Below the pieces are notes generated by a model. The model was given only the letters and a program-made list of their open reading frames with translations. It was not told where the DNA came from and did not search any database. Positions 1 to 8,193 of a stretch of DNA of 48,686 bases are shown in pieces (within the stretch, counting starts at the first letter, position 1; each line of letters begins with the position of its first letter). Origin of the DNA: a virus; the IMG/VR virus record IMGVR_UViG_3300035670_000333, positions 1-48,686 of that record; one strand, 5' to 3'. The translations under genes were made by a program, and so were the position numbers.

Positions 1-149
1 ACTGCTGCTACTACTACAATGTCTGCGTAGCTTACAGTGGATCTAACTGCTGTGGCTACACTTGCTATGGATACAACACCTCGAACTGCTGTGGTTACAG
101 TTGTTATGGATACAACGCAGGTGGAAACTGTAAGGGTTACTATTGCTCT
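1..149. repeat. contig-end overlap, left copy (circular genome)
   Basis: Bases 1-149 match 48538-48686 with one difference (C at 23, A at 48560). The difference is silent (GTC versus GTA, Val) in the frame that crosses both copies. This is the expected sign of a circular or circularly permuted assembly rather than of a true inverted or long direct terminal repeat. The mismatch may be population variation. Confidence 0.9.
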
Positions 150-623
150 TGCTATAACGGTTCAAACTGTCAAGGAAACTACTGCTCTTGCTACAACGCA
201 GATGTCTGTGTTGCTTCTTACAACGTTTGTGGTGACAACAGCTGTTTTAGCTGTAGCACTTGGTCTTATTACCCAAACTATGCAACTGGATATGCTAATG
301 CTACGGGTTACAATGGACCATATTACAGCTGCCAGACTTGCTACCCTACTTACATTAAAGTTCTACAGTCAGCTGGTAACGTAGTTTCAACTCTTGTTAA
401 TACCGCAATTAATTCGGTTGTAAACTCTCTAAGGGTCACCACATCTGGTAACCAGATAACCGTCAAAGCCTACTCTGATGCTAACCAAGTGACTCAGGTT
501 GGAAGTGACATTGTTTACAATGCAACTGGCGCTGTAATTAAGCCTAAGTTTGGAATTACGGTTGTCCCAAGCAGCTACGGACAGGGCTACTCAGTAGACG
601 AGATAACTATCACGGGAAACTAG
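1..623 (+). CDS. C-terminal part of junction-spanning Cys/Tyr-rich fibre-like protein
   Basis: This is an open frame from base 3 (first complete codon) to the TAG at 621-623, with no start in the window. It continues the gene that begins at 48105, because the two contig ends overlap by 149 bases in the same frame; on the closed circle the protein is 351 aa. Residues read here are first a Cys/Tyr/Asn/Gly-rich block with two 13-residue repeats (SNCCGYTCYGYNT and SNCCGYSCYGYNA), then a normal C-terminal segment (LRVTTSGNQITVKAY...) that looks like the closing strands of a LamG/jelly-roll domain. About 24 cysteines lie in the inserted block of the whole protein. It is probably a fibre or adhesin component, judged from its place after the collagen-like fibre gene. 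No enzymatic motif was seen. Confidence 0.8.
   Translation, partial: CCYYYNVCVAYSGSNCCGYTCYGYNTSNCCGYSCYGYNAGGNCKGYYCSCYNGSNCQGNYCSCYNADVCVASYNVCGDNSCFSCSTWSYYPNYATGYANATGYNGPYYSCQTCYPTYIKVLQSAGNVVSTLVNTAINSVVNSLRVTTSGNQITVKAYSDANQVTQVGSDIVYNATGAVIKPKFGITVVPSSYGQGYSVDEITITGN
42..119 (+). repeat. tandem 39-bp repeat inside the Cys-rich block
   Basis: There are two adjacent 39-base units (42-80 and 81-119), each coding for 13 residues with the pattern S-N-C-C-G-Y-x-C-Y-G-Y-N-x. They differ mainly at third codon positions, so the protein sequence is being kept while the DNA drifts. The same repeat is present again at 48579-48656 because of the contig overlap. Confidence 0.8.
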
Positions 624-657
624 GTGTAGAATAGTTTCATAGTAGTTAGGGCGCAAA

Positions 658-1356
658 ATGAAACTATTTAAAGTATTCTCTCGTGATGGCCTCAGGGAAT
701 GGGGTAAGCCAGTAGCAATTCGTCAGGCTGTGCCTGAGTGGTATAGGCTCTCTGAAAGCACTTATGTTGATCCAGCTGATCCGAATAGGGAAGAGCATGC
801 TGGTCTGAAAAAATGTATGCCATTTATGGATACGCTGGTCAGCGGATATACGCTTGTTACTCCAGTTGATATCTATGTTACAAAAGACGAGCAAGGCAAC
901 CCTAGATTTAGCTGGAATGGGCCAGATGCCTTGCGAGGATTTGTAGACGAGCGACCTAAGGAGCTTGGCTTGAACATGCCAAGACCTGCTGGGCACTACC
1001 CAAACCATTTAGTATTTTCTGGCTTTTGGGGCTGGAAAACCCCAAAGGGCTGGTCAACGCTAGTTGTGCACCCATTAAATAGATACGATCTGCCATTTAC
1101 AATTTCCGCTGGAATCGTTGATAGCGATAACTTCAATGCACCCGGTAACGTGCCGTTCTTCTTGCGACAGGACTTTGAAGGCACGATTCCAGCCGGCACT
1201 CCGTTTGCGCAGATCATTCCAATAAAGAGAGCATCATGGATGCTTGTGGACGATTCAACTGGTATGTCTGATGTCGAAAAAGTTCAGGGCAAGTTGGTTA
1301 GACAGCCTGAGACGCTTTATAAAAGAATCTTTTGGAGGAAGAAGGATTACCGATGA
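658..1356 (+). CDS. phage protein of unknown function, paralogue 1
   Basis: The 232 aa product has motifs VPEWYR (near 26-31), KKCMPFMDTL, and KTPKGWSTLVVHPLNRYDLPF in the centre, followed by IPAGTPFAQIIPIKRASW. All of these recur in the product of 1763-2431, so the two genes are paralogues separated by one small gene. I recall similar proteins among phage DUF families (DUF6065-like) next to glycosyltransferases, but I cannot confirm the family. There is no signal peptide or membrane segment. The start ATG lies after GTTAGGGCGCAAA, a weak ribosome site. It sits in the fibre/glycosyltransferase module and overlaps the next gene by ATGA. Confidence 0.75.
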   Translation: MKLFKVFSRDGLREWGKPVAIRQAVPEWYRLSESTYVDPADPNREEHAGLKKCMPFMDTLVSGYTLVTPVDIYVTKDEQGNPRFSWNGPDALRGFVDERPKELGLNMPRPAGHYPNHLVFSGFWGWKTPKGWSTLVVHPLNRYDLPFTISAGIVDSDNFNAPGNVPFFLRQDFEGTIPAGTPFAQIIPIKRASWMLVDDSTGMSDVEKVQGKLVRQPETLYKRIFWRKKDYR

Positions 1357-1760
1357 AGAAGCAAAAAATAGCCAAGGAGAGACCAGAGAAAAAGCTGGTC
1401 ATAAAAGTCCCCGGGGACGTAAAAAGGGTTACAACTCTTGACCTTATCAAGATGGCAGCTCTTAGCTATATTGAGAGAAAGAACGCTAAAAAACAGTCAG
1501 CTATCTCTAGCTCGTCATTCATGCCAGACATGAGTATCATGCAGGACATTTCGTTCCTAGCTATAGTCGTCGATGGCGAGGTTCAAGACGTAATGAGGGC
1601 ACAGCCGAAGCTAACATCTATCCTTATGGCTGAACCACAATTTATCAAATTTGATCCTAATCAAATTCAAGTTTTCCCGGGCGATAAATACAATGGCTCT
1701 GAGTTTGTAAAAAGTAGCTCAGATTTAAAGCCATCAGCATTTGAGCTCAAAAAGGATTAG
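1353..1760 (+). CDS. hypothetical protein between the two paralogues
   Basis: The start is taken at the ATG in ATGA (1353), which overlaps the stop of the previous gene and follows GGAGGAAGAAGG. This gives 135 aa rather than the longer frame from 1332. The N-terminus is strongly basic (MKKQKIAKERPEKK); the rest is mixed with hydrophobic strands (FLAIVVDGEVQDVM) and no Cys motifs. I do not recognise it. Translational coupling and position suggest it works with the flanking paralogues. Confidence 0.65.
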   Translation: MKKQKIAKERPEKKLVIKVPGDVKRVTTLDLIKMAALSYIERKNAKKQSAISSSSFMPDMSIMQDISFLAIVVDGEVQDVMRAQPKLTSILMAEPQFIKFDPNQIQVFPGDKYNGSEFVKSSSDLKPSAFELKKD

Positions 1761-1762
1761 AA

Positions 1763-2431
1763 GTGAAGATCTCCGGTAAAAACATAACTTTCATTTCCGA
1801 TAAGCCACAGCTTGATATTTTAAAGCCAGCTCCAGCTAGTCGTTTTGTGCCAGAGTGGTATAGGACGATGCCAGGTGTTGTAGACGGTATCGAAACTGTT
1901 AAAAAATGTATCCCTGTTCTTGACACATTGAATTTGGGTTACATGATTCCGTTGCCAGCAGATGTAATGTATGAGCCAGAGTCAAAACAAGTATTCTCAA
2001 ATGCCATTTTCCCATTAAATAGCGACCATTTAGCGGTTCAGACTGAACAGGTTGTCATCTCCGAGGAATTTGATCCACAACCGCACAAATGGATTAATTC
2101 TTGGTACATAAAAACCCCTAAGGGCTACAGCACGCTCTTTGTGCACCCAATGAACCGAATGGATCTCCCATTTTATTCATTTAGTGGGGTTGTTGATACA
2201 GACAAGCACCCAATGATTATTAACTTCCCATTTGTTATCAAGAGCGACTTTACTGGTGTTATCCCAGCTGGAACTCCAATAATTCAAGCCATTCCATTCA
2301 AGCGAGATTCTTGGGATAGTAAGATTATCGATGAAGGCAAGGGCTATCAATATCTAGATAATGCAGCAAACCAAAACGCACCATTAGCTTGGTATAAGAG
2401 GACATCATGGAACAAGAAAATATTTCGCTAG
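1763..2431 (+). CDS. phage protein of unknown function, paralogue 2
   Basis: The 222 aa product shares VPEWYR, VKKCIPVLDTL, KTPKGYSTLFVHPMNRMDLPF and IPAGTPIIQAIPFKRDSW with the product of 658-1356 in the same order. The two are diverged, not a recent copy. It begins 3 bases after the previous stop and overlaps the downstream glycosyltransferase by 25 bases. The function is unknown. Its tight linkage to two glycosyltransferases suggests a role in making or attaching a sugar or other surface modification, but this is inference only. Confidence 0.75.
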   Translation: MKISGKNITFISDKPQLDILKPAPASRFVPEWYRTMPGVVDGIETVKKCIPVLDTLNLGYMIPLPADVMYEPESKQVFSNAIFPLNSDHLAVQTEQVVISEEFDPQPHKWINSWYIKTPKGYSTLFVHPMNRMDLPFYSFSGVVDTDKHPMIINFPFVIKSDFTGVIPAGTPIIQAIPFKRDSWDSKIIDEGKGYQYLDNAANQNAPLAWYKRTSWNKKIFR

Positions 2432-3834
2432 AAACTATATATGTATCAATTCCGTCATTCTATGACGAAGAGCTGATACCTACGATCGATGACGTATTTG
2501 CAAAGGCAGAGCACCCAAACAGAGTTTTTGTTGGCATAGCTTTGCAAGACTCCAATAAAAAGTTTCTTAAAAAAGTAAAAGCAGAAATTAAGAAATATGG
2601 CAAAAACGTAAATCTTACCTTCACAAAGCTAACCGCTAAAAATGCGCTTACAGATTTAGGGGTTGGCAGGGGTAGGGCTAAGGCGCACAGCTTTTACAAT
2701 GAAGAGGACTACTTTTTGCAAGTAGATTCTCATAGCATGTTTGCAGAGAATTGGGACACAATTCTAATTGAGATGCTGGCTGAAGCAAAAGCTGCTGCTC
2801 AGAATAAAAAGACCATACTTACCGCATATGCCGGTAATTACTTCCTAACAGACTCTGGCGAAAGAACCCTTGACTTCCCTGAAGGGATGAACGCACACGC
2901 TGGCTTCTATTACCCACTTTATTCTAGGTTCGAGACCCGAATGGGTATGCCAGTTTGGGATACTGTGCCAATATCCAGAATAACCGATTCAACCGCTAAA
3001 TACATACCAGCCCCAAAATTTAATGCAAATTTTGCTTTTGGAGATAAGGATTTTGCTCGCAGACTCGGTTTAGAAATATCAGCAGTCTTCTTTGAAGAGG
3101 AGCTAGTCCAGTCGATAAATATCTTGGCTAGCGAATGGTCTATGGCTATACCGAACATTGAAAATGCGATAGTAAGGCATTACTACCTTCCACCAAATGC
3201 TACGGGCCCAGTTAACCGCAAGTCTGCTGGAGACTACATGAAGCAATTTGGTGTTTTTGACCAGATGAACGCTAGACAGCGTGAAAACTATAAGTCATTT
3301 ATCACAACTGAGGGTCGAGAGAACTTTGTTTATGCATACCAAAACTATGCAAATGTTGATCTAGAGCACGGACGGCTAACCGATTCTATGCTGCACCCAA
3401 CAAGCTGGGTTCTTGAGACTGTTAATTACGAGAATGTAGTTGCTGCTTTTAATTATGTAGAGTCTCCGGAGAATGAGAATAAGGATGAAGCTTCAGAAGA
3501 TTCTGGAGAGGGTTGCGGGTGCAAGCATAAGCCACACGAAGAGTCTGGTGAACAGCCACATTCTCACGACCTAGAAACGGCTAATAATGAGCATCCTGAA
3601 GCTGAAAAGCCCAAAGAGGCCCGACCCTGGGATTTGCTAAACCCAAATATTGGTAGAGTTAGCGAAGAAATTAAAGAACTTCGCATGGACGCTTGTCGCA
3701 ATTGCGAGTTCTTTGTTAAGCTAACACAACAGTGCACAAAGTGTGGTTGCATTATGCCTGCAAAGACATCACTGCCTCACGCATCGTGCCCAATCGGAAA
3801 ATGGGACTCAGTTCCAGACGATCAGGAGAAGTAA
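2407..3834 (+). CDS. GT-A type glycosyltransferase (GlcNAc-transferase-like) with C-terminal zinc-binding domain
   Basis: The 475 aa product has an N-terminal domain beginning ETIYVSIPSFYDEEL (about 9-23) with a DxH-type metal motif in FLQVDSHSMF (D107-S-H109), as in the glycosyltransferase family that adds GlcNAc (PF11397-like). A charged linker (about 345-415) carries a Cys/His patch (GCGCKHKPHEE). The C-terminus (427-466) holds CRNC, CTKCGC and SCPIGKW, a zinc-binding module I know from other phage proteins with the ending CPIGKW. It overlaps the upstream gene by 25 bases and the next glycosyltransferase by one. It probably modifies a virion protein or host surface in the cytoplasm; the acceptor is unknown. 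Confidence 0.8.
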   Translation: MEQENISLETIYVSIPSFYDEELIPTIDDVFAKAEHPNRVFVGIALQDSNKKFLKKVKAEIKKYGKNVNLTFTKLTAKNALTDLGVGRGRAKAHSFYNEEDYFLQVDSHSMFAENWDTILIEMLAEAKAAAQNKKTILTAYAGNYFLTDSGERTLDFPEGMNAHAGFYYPLYSRFETRMGMPVWDTVPISRITDSTAKYIPAPKFNANFAFGDKDFARRLGLEISAVFFEEELVQSINILASEWSMAIPNIENAIVRHYYLPPNATGPVNRKSAGDYMKQFGVFDQMNARQRENYKSFITTEGRENFVYAYQNYANVDLEHGRLTDSMLHPTSWVLETVNYENVVAAFNYVESPENENKDEASEDSGEGCGCKHKPHEESGEQPHSHDLETANNEHPEAEKPKEARPWDLLNPNIGRVSEEIKELRMDACRNCEFFVKLTQQCTKCGCIMPAKTSLPHASCPIGKWDSVPDDQEK

Positions 3835-4898
3835 TGAAGGTCGCTGTATATACCATCGCTCTAAACGAAGAGAAGTTTGTTGAGCGATGGTATAACAGCG
3901 CAAAGGACGCAGACTACTTGCTTATTGCAGATACCGGATCGACTGATGGCACTGCTGAAAAGGCTAGGGAGCTGGGCATTAATGTTATCGACCTATCTGT
4001 GCGCCCTTGGCGATTTGATATGGCTAGAAATGCTGCATTAGCAGCTCTCCCAGCAGATATTGACTATTGCATCGCCCTAGACGTAGATGAAATTCTTTTA
4101 CCGGGCTGGAGACTCGAATTAGAGAAGGCTTTTGCGCGTAAAGCAACTCGTCCGAGATACCAATACACATGGTCTTGGAAAGATGGCATGGAGACAATTC
4201 CAGCCTTGCAATATGGCGGAGACAAGATTCACTCTCGGTTTGGCTATCGCTGGAAGCACCCTGTGCACGAAGTCCTGACCGCTTATGGCGATGTGCCAGA
4301 GACTCAGCATTGGGTGAAGCTGGAGATTCATCACCATCCAGACCACTCAAAGTCACGTTCGCAGTATCTACCACTTCTAAGGGTTGCTGTTGAAGAAGAT
4401 CCAAACGATGACAGAAACGCTTTTTATTACGCACGAGAGCTTTACTTCAATAGAAGGCACCTTGACGCTGCTGACGAGTTTAGAAGGCATCTAAGTCTTC
4501 CAACGGCTAAGTGGGCTCCAGAGAGAGCTGCATCTATGCGGTACTTAGCTAAATGCGAGCCAATTTCAGCTGAGCATTGGCTTAAGATGGCTATAGAAGA
4601 AGCTCCAAATCGCCGTGAGGCTTATGTAGAGCTTGCAAGCCTGTATTACTACAGACAGCAGTGGGAAAGCTGCTACAAAGCCGTAAACGGCGCTCTAGCG
4701 ATCTCTGAGAAGCCTTTAGAGTATTTAGTCGAGGAGTTTGCTTGGGGGCCTCTGCCATACGACCTAGGGGCTATTGCGCTATACAATATGGGCAACTACC
4801 AGCTGGCTTATGACTTTGGCGAAAGAGCATACAATCTAGACCCTGCCAGCGACCGACTGAAGGAAAACCTAGAAAAATACAGGGCTGCTCTGGCGTAG
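3834..4898 (+). CDS. family 2-like glycosyltransferase with helical repeat tail
   Basis: The start is the ATG at 3834, which overlaps the previous TAA and follows CAGGAGAAG; the longer frame from 3732 is rejected. The 354 aa product opens with MKVAVYTIALNEEKFVERW and ADTGSTDGT, the nucleotide-sugar binding face of GT2 enzymes, and has the DxD motif in ALDVDEILLPG (83-86). The C-terminal half is helical and TPR-like (LASLYYYRQQWESCYKAVNGAL, ALYNMGNYQLAYDFG). It probably acts with the preceding glycosyltransferase, one priming and the other extending. The glycan and acceptor are not visible; nearby collagen-like fibres are candidates. Confidence 0.85.
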   Translation: MKVAVYTIALNEEKFVERWYNSAKDADYLLIADTGSTDGTAEKARELGINVIDLSVRPWRFDMARNAALAALPADIDYCIALDVDEILLPGWRLELEKAFARKATRPRYQYTWSWKDGMETIPALQYGGDKIHSRFGYRWKHPVHEVLTAYGDVPETQHWVKLEIHHHPDHSKSRSQYLPLLRVAVEEDPNDDRNAFYYARELYFNRRHLDAADEFRRHLSLPTAKWAPERAASMRYLAKCEPISAEHWLKMAIEEAPNRREAYVELASLYYYRQQWESCYKAVNGALAISEKPLEYLVEEFAWGPLPYDLGAIALYNMGNYQLAYDFGERAYNLDPASDRLKENLEKYRAALA

Positions 4899-4906
4899 TG
4901 TAAAAT
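4899..4906 (+). promoter_or_regulatory. -10-like element of a probably leaderless gene
   Basis: TGTAAAAT directly follows the stop codon of the glycosyltransferase. The hexamer TAAAAT (4901-4906) ends six bases before the ATG at 4913, so a transcript starting at the usual distance would begin at or next to the start codon. There is no good -35. Confidence 0.45.
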
Positions 4907-4912
4907 AGGTGT

Positions 4913-5314
4913 ATGCCTACGCCAGACATTACTCCTCCCGACTACACTACTGCTATCGGGCAGGTAAGACTGCTCATTCCGGACACCGAGCAGCTTGAGA
5001 ACCCAGTAGACCCGACTGCTACTGCTGCCTATCTTTTTAGCGACCCGCAGATTCAGGCGCTACTATCCCTTTACTCTAACAACATCAAGCGTTCTGCTGC
5101 ACAGGCGAAACTAGTTCTTGCTACATCAGAAGCCCTGATTAACAAGGTAATTAAGACCAACGATCTATCTACGGACGGAGCTAAGCTAGCTGCCGAACTT
5201 CGTGCTCAGGCTTCAATGCTAATGGCTGAAGCTGACAAAGATGACGCAGAAGACTCCTACGACAGCTTCACCATTGTTGGTAACAGCGAGGCGTGGGATA
5301 ATTCATGGCTCTAA
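4913..5314 (+). CDS. head-tail connector (adaptor) protein
   Basis: The 133 aa product is acidic and mainly helical (AAQAKLVLATSEALINKVIKT, AAELRAQASMLMAEADKDD). Its place and composition fit the head-to-tail adaptor of the HK97 gp6 / SPP1 gp15 group. It is the first of four connector-region genes that overlap or abut (4913, 5305, 5762, 6277). No clear Shine-Dalgarno sequence precedes the ATG, consistent with leaderless expression. Assignment is from gene order more than from motifs. Confidence 0.65.
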   Translation: MPTPDITPPDYTTAIGQVRLLIPDTEQLENPVDPTATAAYLFSDPQIQALLSLYSNNIKRSAAQAKLVLATSEALINKVIKTNDLSTDGAKLAAELRAQASMLMAEADKDDAEDSYDSFTIVGNSEAWDNSWL

Positions 5315-5769
5315 ATAGCAGACCTGCACTAGATCCGCGCTGGGCTTACCACAACCGCCCAGTCGCCAAGTCCTTCATGAACTGTGCAGTTTCCGTTTAC
5401 CACCAAGGACTAGAGGGCGTGGATTATGACGCGACTACTAATACTTGGTCCGACAACGCAACGGTTGTCTGGAGTGGTATGGCGAGAATCCAGCCACTCT
5501 CAAATGCTTCGGATGCAAACACGCTTAGCAACGACTCTGTGACCCGCAAGGTTCAGGTTGAGCTCGACTTTAGTGGCAACAGCGTGACTGGTTCAAATGG
5601 CGCTATGACGGACATCCGCCCGGGAGACTATCTAATGGTCACCAGCAGCCCAGTTGATCCAATGCTAGAAAAGTTTATCTACATCGTTCGCGATGTTATT
5701 AATTCATCTTCGCCTTGGGTCCGGACGCTTGTGTGCGACGTAAACCTAGAGGCGGATCCAGATGCCTAA
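5305..5769 (+). CDS. head-closure (stopper) protein
   Basis: The 154 aa product is predominantly beta-rich with WSGMARIQPLS, VTRKVQVELDFSG and IRPGDYLMVTSSPVDPML, typical of the small barrel protein that closes the connector (SPP1 gp16-like; in actinophages often listed as DUF6093-like). It overlaps both the adaptor gene before it and the gene after it by about 8-10 bases, so the block is translationally coupled. It should sit under the portal/adaptor ring in the mature virion. Confidence 0.65.
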   Translation: MALNSRPALDPRWAYHNRPVAKSFMNCAVSVYHQGLEGVDYDATTNTWSDNATVVWSGMARIQPLSNASDANTLSNDSVTRKVQVELDFSGNSVTGSNGAMTDIRPGDYLMVTSSPVDPMLEKFIYIVRDVINSSSPWVRTLVCDVNLEADPDA

Positions 5770-6280
5770 GCTAGAAGACTTTTCTCGTTACATCGGAAAC
5801 TACGCCTCGGAGACGCTGTTTAACGCATCTGAGGTAGTTACCGAAGTTGCTGATCTTGGTGCTGAGTTTATGCGCGAGTCAATCGCCACCGGAAGCCCTA
5901 CTGGGACCGAGTGGCACGAATACAAGAACCAAGTTAACAACTATGAGCCCGGTGCTCGTATTGGCAGCAGGGTCGCTTTCGACAGATTTGGCATTGACAA
6001 GAACTCTGGTCTTATGCTCAGATCGGTCTCTCACAAGTATGCGATAAGCAGCAAGAATAAGATTGTTAGCAAATTCGGTTGGATAAACACCAAGAAGGAC
6101 TATTTTGCTCAGCAAGATACTGGTTCTTACATGTCTGGCGGAGTCGGTATGGGCTTGCTAAACGAGGGTGAGAACGCTTTACGTAAGTATGGTGCAGTTG
6201 TTTACACCCAAGAGCAGCTAATCAAAATAATGAGACGAGATGGGTTCAAGGTAACTCAGGATAGAAAAGGTGGATTATGA
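5762..6280 (+). CDS. tail-completion / neck protein (HK97 gp10-like)
   Basis: The 172 aa product has an N-terminal helix (ASEVVTEVADLGAEFMRESI) followed by a TGTEWHEYKNQ segment and a basic C-terminus. Gene order (after head closure, before tail terminator) and size match the HK97 gp10-like tail-completion family. It overlaps neighbours by 8 and 4 bases. There are no catalytic or Cys motifs. The specific role is inferred from position. Confidence 0.6.
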   Translation: MPKLEDFSRYIGNYASETLFNASEVVTEVADLGAEFMRESIATGSPTGTEWHEYKNQVNNYEPGARIGSRVAFDRFGIDKNSGLMLRSVSHKYAISSKNKIVSKFGWINTKKDYFAQQDTGSYMSGGVGMGLLNEGENALRKYGAVVYTQEQLIKIMRRDGFKVTQDRKGGL

Positions 6281-6708
6281 GTCTAGACCTGCTTTCAGTT
6301 CACAACCAGATAACCGCCAAGCTTCGCGAGGACTTGGCGCAGGATGTCTATGAGACTGCTGTGCCAGATGACAAGAAGATCGCACACGGCGCAAATGGGC
6401 TATTTAACCCTTACGTTGTGGCAATTTACGGCGACATGACCGAATCTGGCTCCGGTCGCGGTATCCTATCAACCCGCTACAACACAGGCACTAGCTACTG
6501 TGTGATTATGTGCGTTGCACCTACCCAAATGGCAGCTCGTCAGGTTGCGAACCTTGTGCGAGAGTCTTTGCTTGGCTTCCAGCCAACCGATGCCGGCGAA
6601 TTGCGCCCAGCAGGTGGCAGGAACTACGCAAAAACCGAGAGCGTCTCGGTTCCGAAGAGCTATGTATCAGAAGTAGCCTTCAGCTTCACGGTAAACACCG
6701 TGTGGTAA
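6277..6708 (+). CDS. tail terminator protein
   Basis: The 143 aa product starts at ATGA overlapping the previous stop. It has the mixed alpha/beta layout of tail terminators: an N-terminal helix (LLSVHNQITAKLREDL), a central strand-rich section and a final strand FSFTVNTVW. It lies just before the tail-tube block, where the protein that caps the growing tail is usually encoded. Assignment is by synteny and fold impression. Confidence 0.6.
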   Translation: MSLDLLSVHNQITAKLREDLAQDVYETAVPDDKKIAHGANGLFNPYVVAIYGDMTESGSGRGILSTRYNTGTSYCVIMCVAPTQMAARQVANLVRESLLGFQPTDAGELRPAGGRNYAKTESVSVPKSYVSEVAFSFTVNTVW

Positions 6709-6711
6709 AAT
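6703..6711 (+). promoter_or_regulatory. extended -10 promoter element
   Basis: TGGTAAAAT fits the extended -10 pattern TGnTAnAAT and overlaps the stop codon of the tail terminator gene. It would drive the small EF-hand-like gene and the tail tube gene with a leader of about 20 bases containing GCGGAAGGA. No -35 hexamer is evident. Confidence 0.45.
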
Positions 6712-6737
6712 GAGAGATAGCGCGGAAGGACTATAAC

Positions 6738-7034
6738 GTGGCTTTTGTAAAGAATTTGCGAACCGGCAAGGTGGCAAACGTCCCTGACCATTACATTGGT
6801 CACCCAGTTTTGGGCAAAGACCTAGAGCTTATCAGCGAAACTGCTGAGACGCTTGAGGTTTCGGCTGCTCCAAAAACAAAAAAGAAGAAGGCTGAGTATA
6901 TCCCAAACCCAGTTGATGCAGACGGCGATGGCCTTGTGCAAGACGGAACGGAATGGGAGCGTCCACTCGGTGTTTCTCTACCAGAGGAGCAGCCAGCTCC
7001 AGAAACCGAAAACGAAGATAACGAGGAAAAATAA
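6738..7034 (+). CDS. small acidic protein with Ca-binding-like loop
   Basis: The 98 aa product starts with GTG after GCGGAAGGAC. The centre contains DADGDGLVQDGTEW, with the aspartate spacing of an EF-hand/dockerin-type calcium loop, a motif I recall in other actinophage structural proteins. It is preceded by a Lys-rich stretch (KTKKKKAEY) and followed by an acidic, Pro/Glu-rich tail (EEQPAPETENEDNEEK). The stop overlaps the start of the tail tube gene. It may be a minor structural or assembly factor of the tail tube; this is not established. Confidence 0.7.
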   Translation: MAFVKNLRTGKVANVPDHYIGHPVLGKDLELISETAETLEVSAAPKTKKKKAEYIPNPVDADGDGLVQDGTEWERPLGVSLPEEQPAPETENEDNEEK

Positions 7035-8110
7035 TGTCTACAAAGATGCTTCGCCCGAACGTTGGCATTTATGTTGCAGCCTCGGATGCGTTCGCTGACT
7101 GGAGCGCACCTACGCTCACCGAGATCACCGACGCAACCAAGGTATTCAACATTTCGCCAGCCGTTACTGACGACTATACCTTGAACATGACTGACTCTGA
7201 CAGCGACAACTCTCTAGCGATTGTTGACAACGCAGACGTTCAGACCCCAACCTACTACAACTACGAGGCTTCCCTCGACTTGTTCCGCGACGAGAACCTG
7301 ACCGCTGACTCTGTTTACAACAAGGCACGCGACCTATTCTCAACCGCAGATGTCAAGTACTACCTAATCAAGCGCATTGGTAAGCCACACGACGCAGCTT
7401 TCGAGGCTGGCGACGAGGTTTCCGTATACGGCGTTAAGACCGACTTCCCAGTTGACCTAGTTGGCGATGGCGAGATGATCCGTCTTGGTGCTCGCTTCCT
7501 AACCACTGGTGAGGTTGTTGTAAACACCACCGTTGGTGCTGGAACTGCTGGTGCTGGCCCAGAGCTAAAGGCAACCATCGGAACCAAGTCTGTTTCCAAC
7601 GGAAAGATCAAGGTTTACTGGGTTCCAGTATCCGAGCTTTCTGGCACCGAGGACGAGTTTGTTGCTGGCCCATCTGTGGCTGACATCGAAGCTGGTATCG
7701 AGCTAACTGAGGCAATCGCTTGGGATGGCTATGACCTAGGTGCAACTGACTCGAACAAGATCGACGACCGCGGAATCGTTGACACCGGACAGGTTCAGGA
7801 GCGTGGATTCGCCCAGTTCTCTGGTGCTCTAACCTTCTTCCGTGGAATCACTTCTGAGACCACCGGAGCCTACTACGAGGCTTACGAGGCTTTCAAGGCT
7901 GCTACTGATGGCACTCGTCCAGTTGGCTTCCTAGTAACTCGTATCAACGTTCCAACCACCACTGCTCTTGCAGCTGGTCAGAAGGTAAACGCCTTCAAGT
8001 TCATCGCTGACGCTTTCATGGACAACACCGAAGGTGAAGACAGCGTTAAGTTCATGGTCAACTTCATGCCTCAGGGCAAGCTTGGCGTGAACGTAACCGC
8101 AGCAGCGTAA
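7034..8110 (+). CDS. major tail tube protein
   Basis: The 358 aa product is the size and composition of an actinophage major tail protein. It has strand-rich sequence with YYNYEASLDLFRDEN, a central VGDGEMIRLGARFLTTGEVVVNTTVG and a C-terminal MVNFMPQGKLGVNVTAAA that resembles the closing strands of the tube domain. It is followed immediately by a strong terminator and then by the chaperone genes, the standard order. Codon use is biased towards C-ending codons (AAC, ACC, TTC), as in the capsid gene, consistent with high expression. Confidence 0.85.
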   Translation: MSTKMLRPNVGIYVAASDAFADWSAPTLTEITDATKVFNISPAVTDDYTLNMTDSDSDNSLAIVDNADVQTPTYYNYEASLDLFRDENLTADSVYNKARDLFSTADVKYYLIKRIGKPHDAAFEAGDEVSVYGVKTDFPVDLVGDGEMIRLGARFLTTGEVVVNTTVGAGTAGAGPELKATIGTKSVSNGKIKVYWVPVSELSGTEDEFVAGPSVADIEAGIELTEAIAWDGYDLGATDSNKIDDRGIVDTGQVQERGFAQFSGALTFFRGITSETTGAYYEAYEAFKAATDGTRPVGFLVTRINVPTTTALAAGQKVNAFKFIADAFMDNTEGEDSVKFMVNFMPQGKLGVNVTAAA

Positions 8111-8116
8111 TAGAAT

Positions 8117-8161
8117 GGTGGGGAGAGGTTTTGCGCCCATTAGCCTCTCCCCACCCCTTTT
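8117..8161 (+). terminator. intrinsic terminator after the major tail protein gene
   Basis: GGTGGGGAGAGG (8117-8128) pairs perfectly over 12 bp with CCTCTCCCCACC (8144-8155), with a 15-base loop, followed by CCTTTTA. It lies seven bases after the stop of the tail tube gene. It probably lets the tube protein be made in excess over the downstream chaperones. Confidence 0.85.
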
Positions 8162-8193
8162 ACACTAAATAATGGGCAAGAAAAAAGGCGCAA

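Noticed and set aside
37-384. Plus-strand frame of 115 codons at the left end (Thr/Val/Leu-rich)
   Set aside because: It is a shifted frame of the Cys/Tyr-rich protein, whose frame is continuous with the gene starting at 48105.
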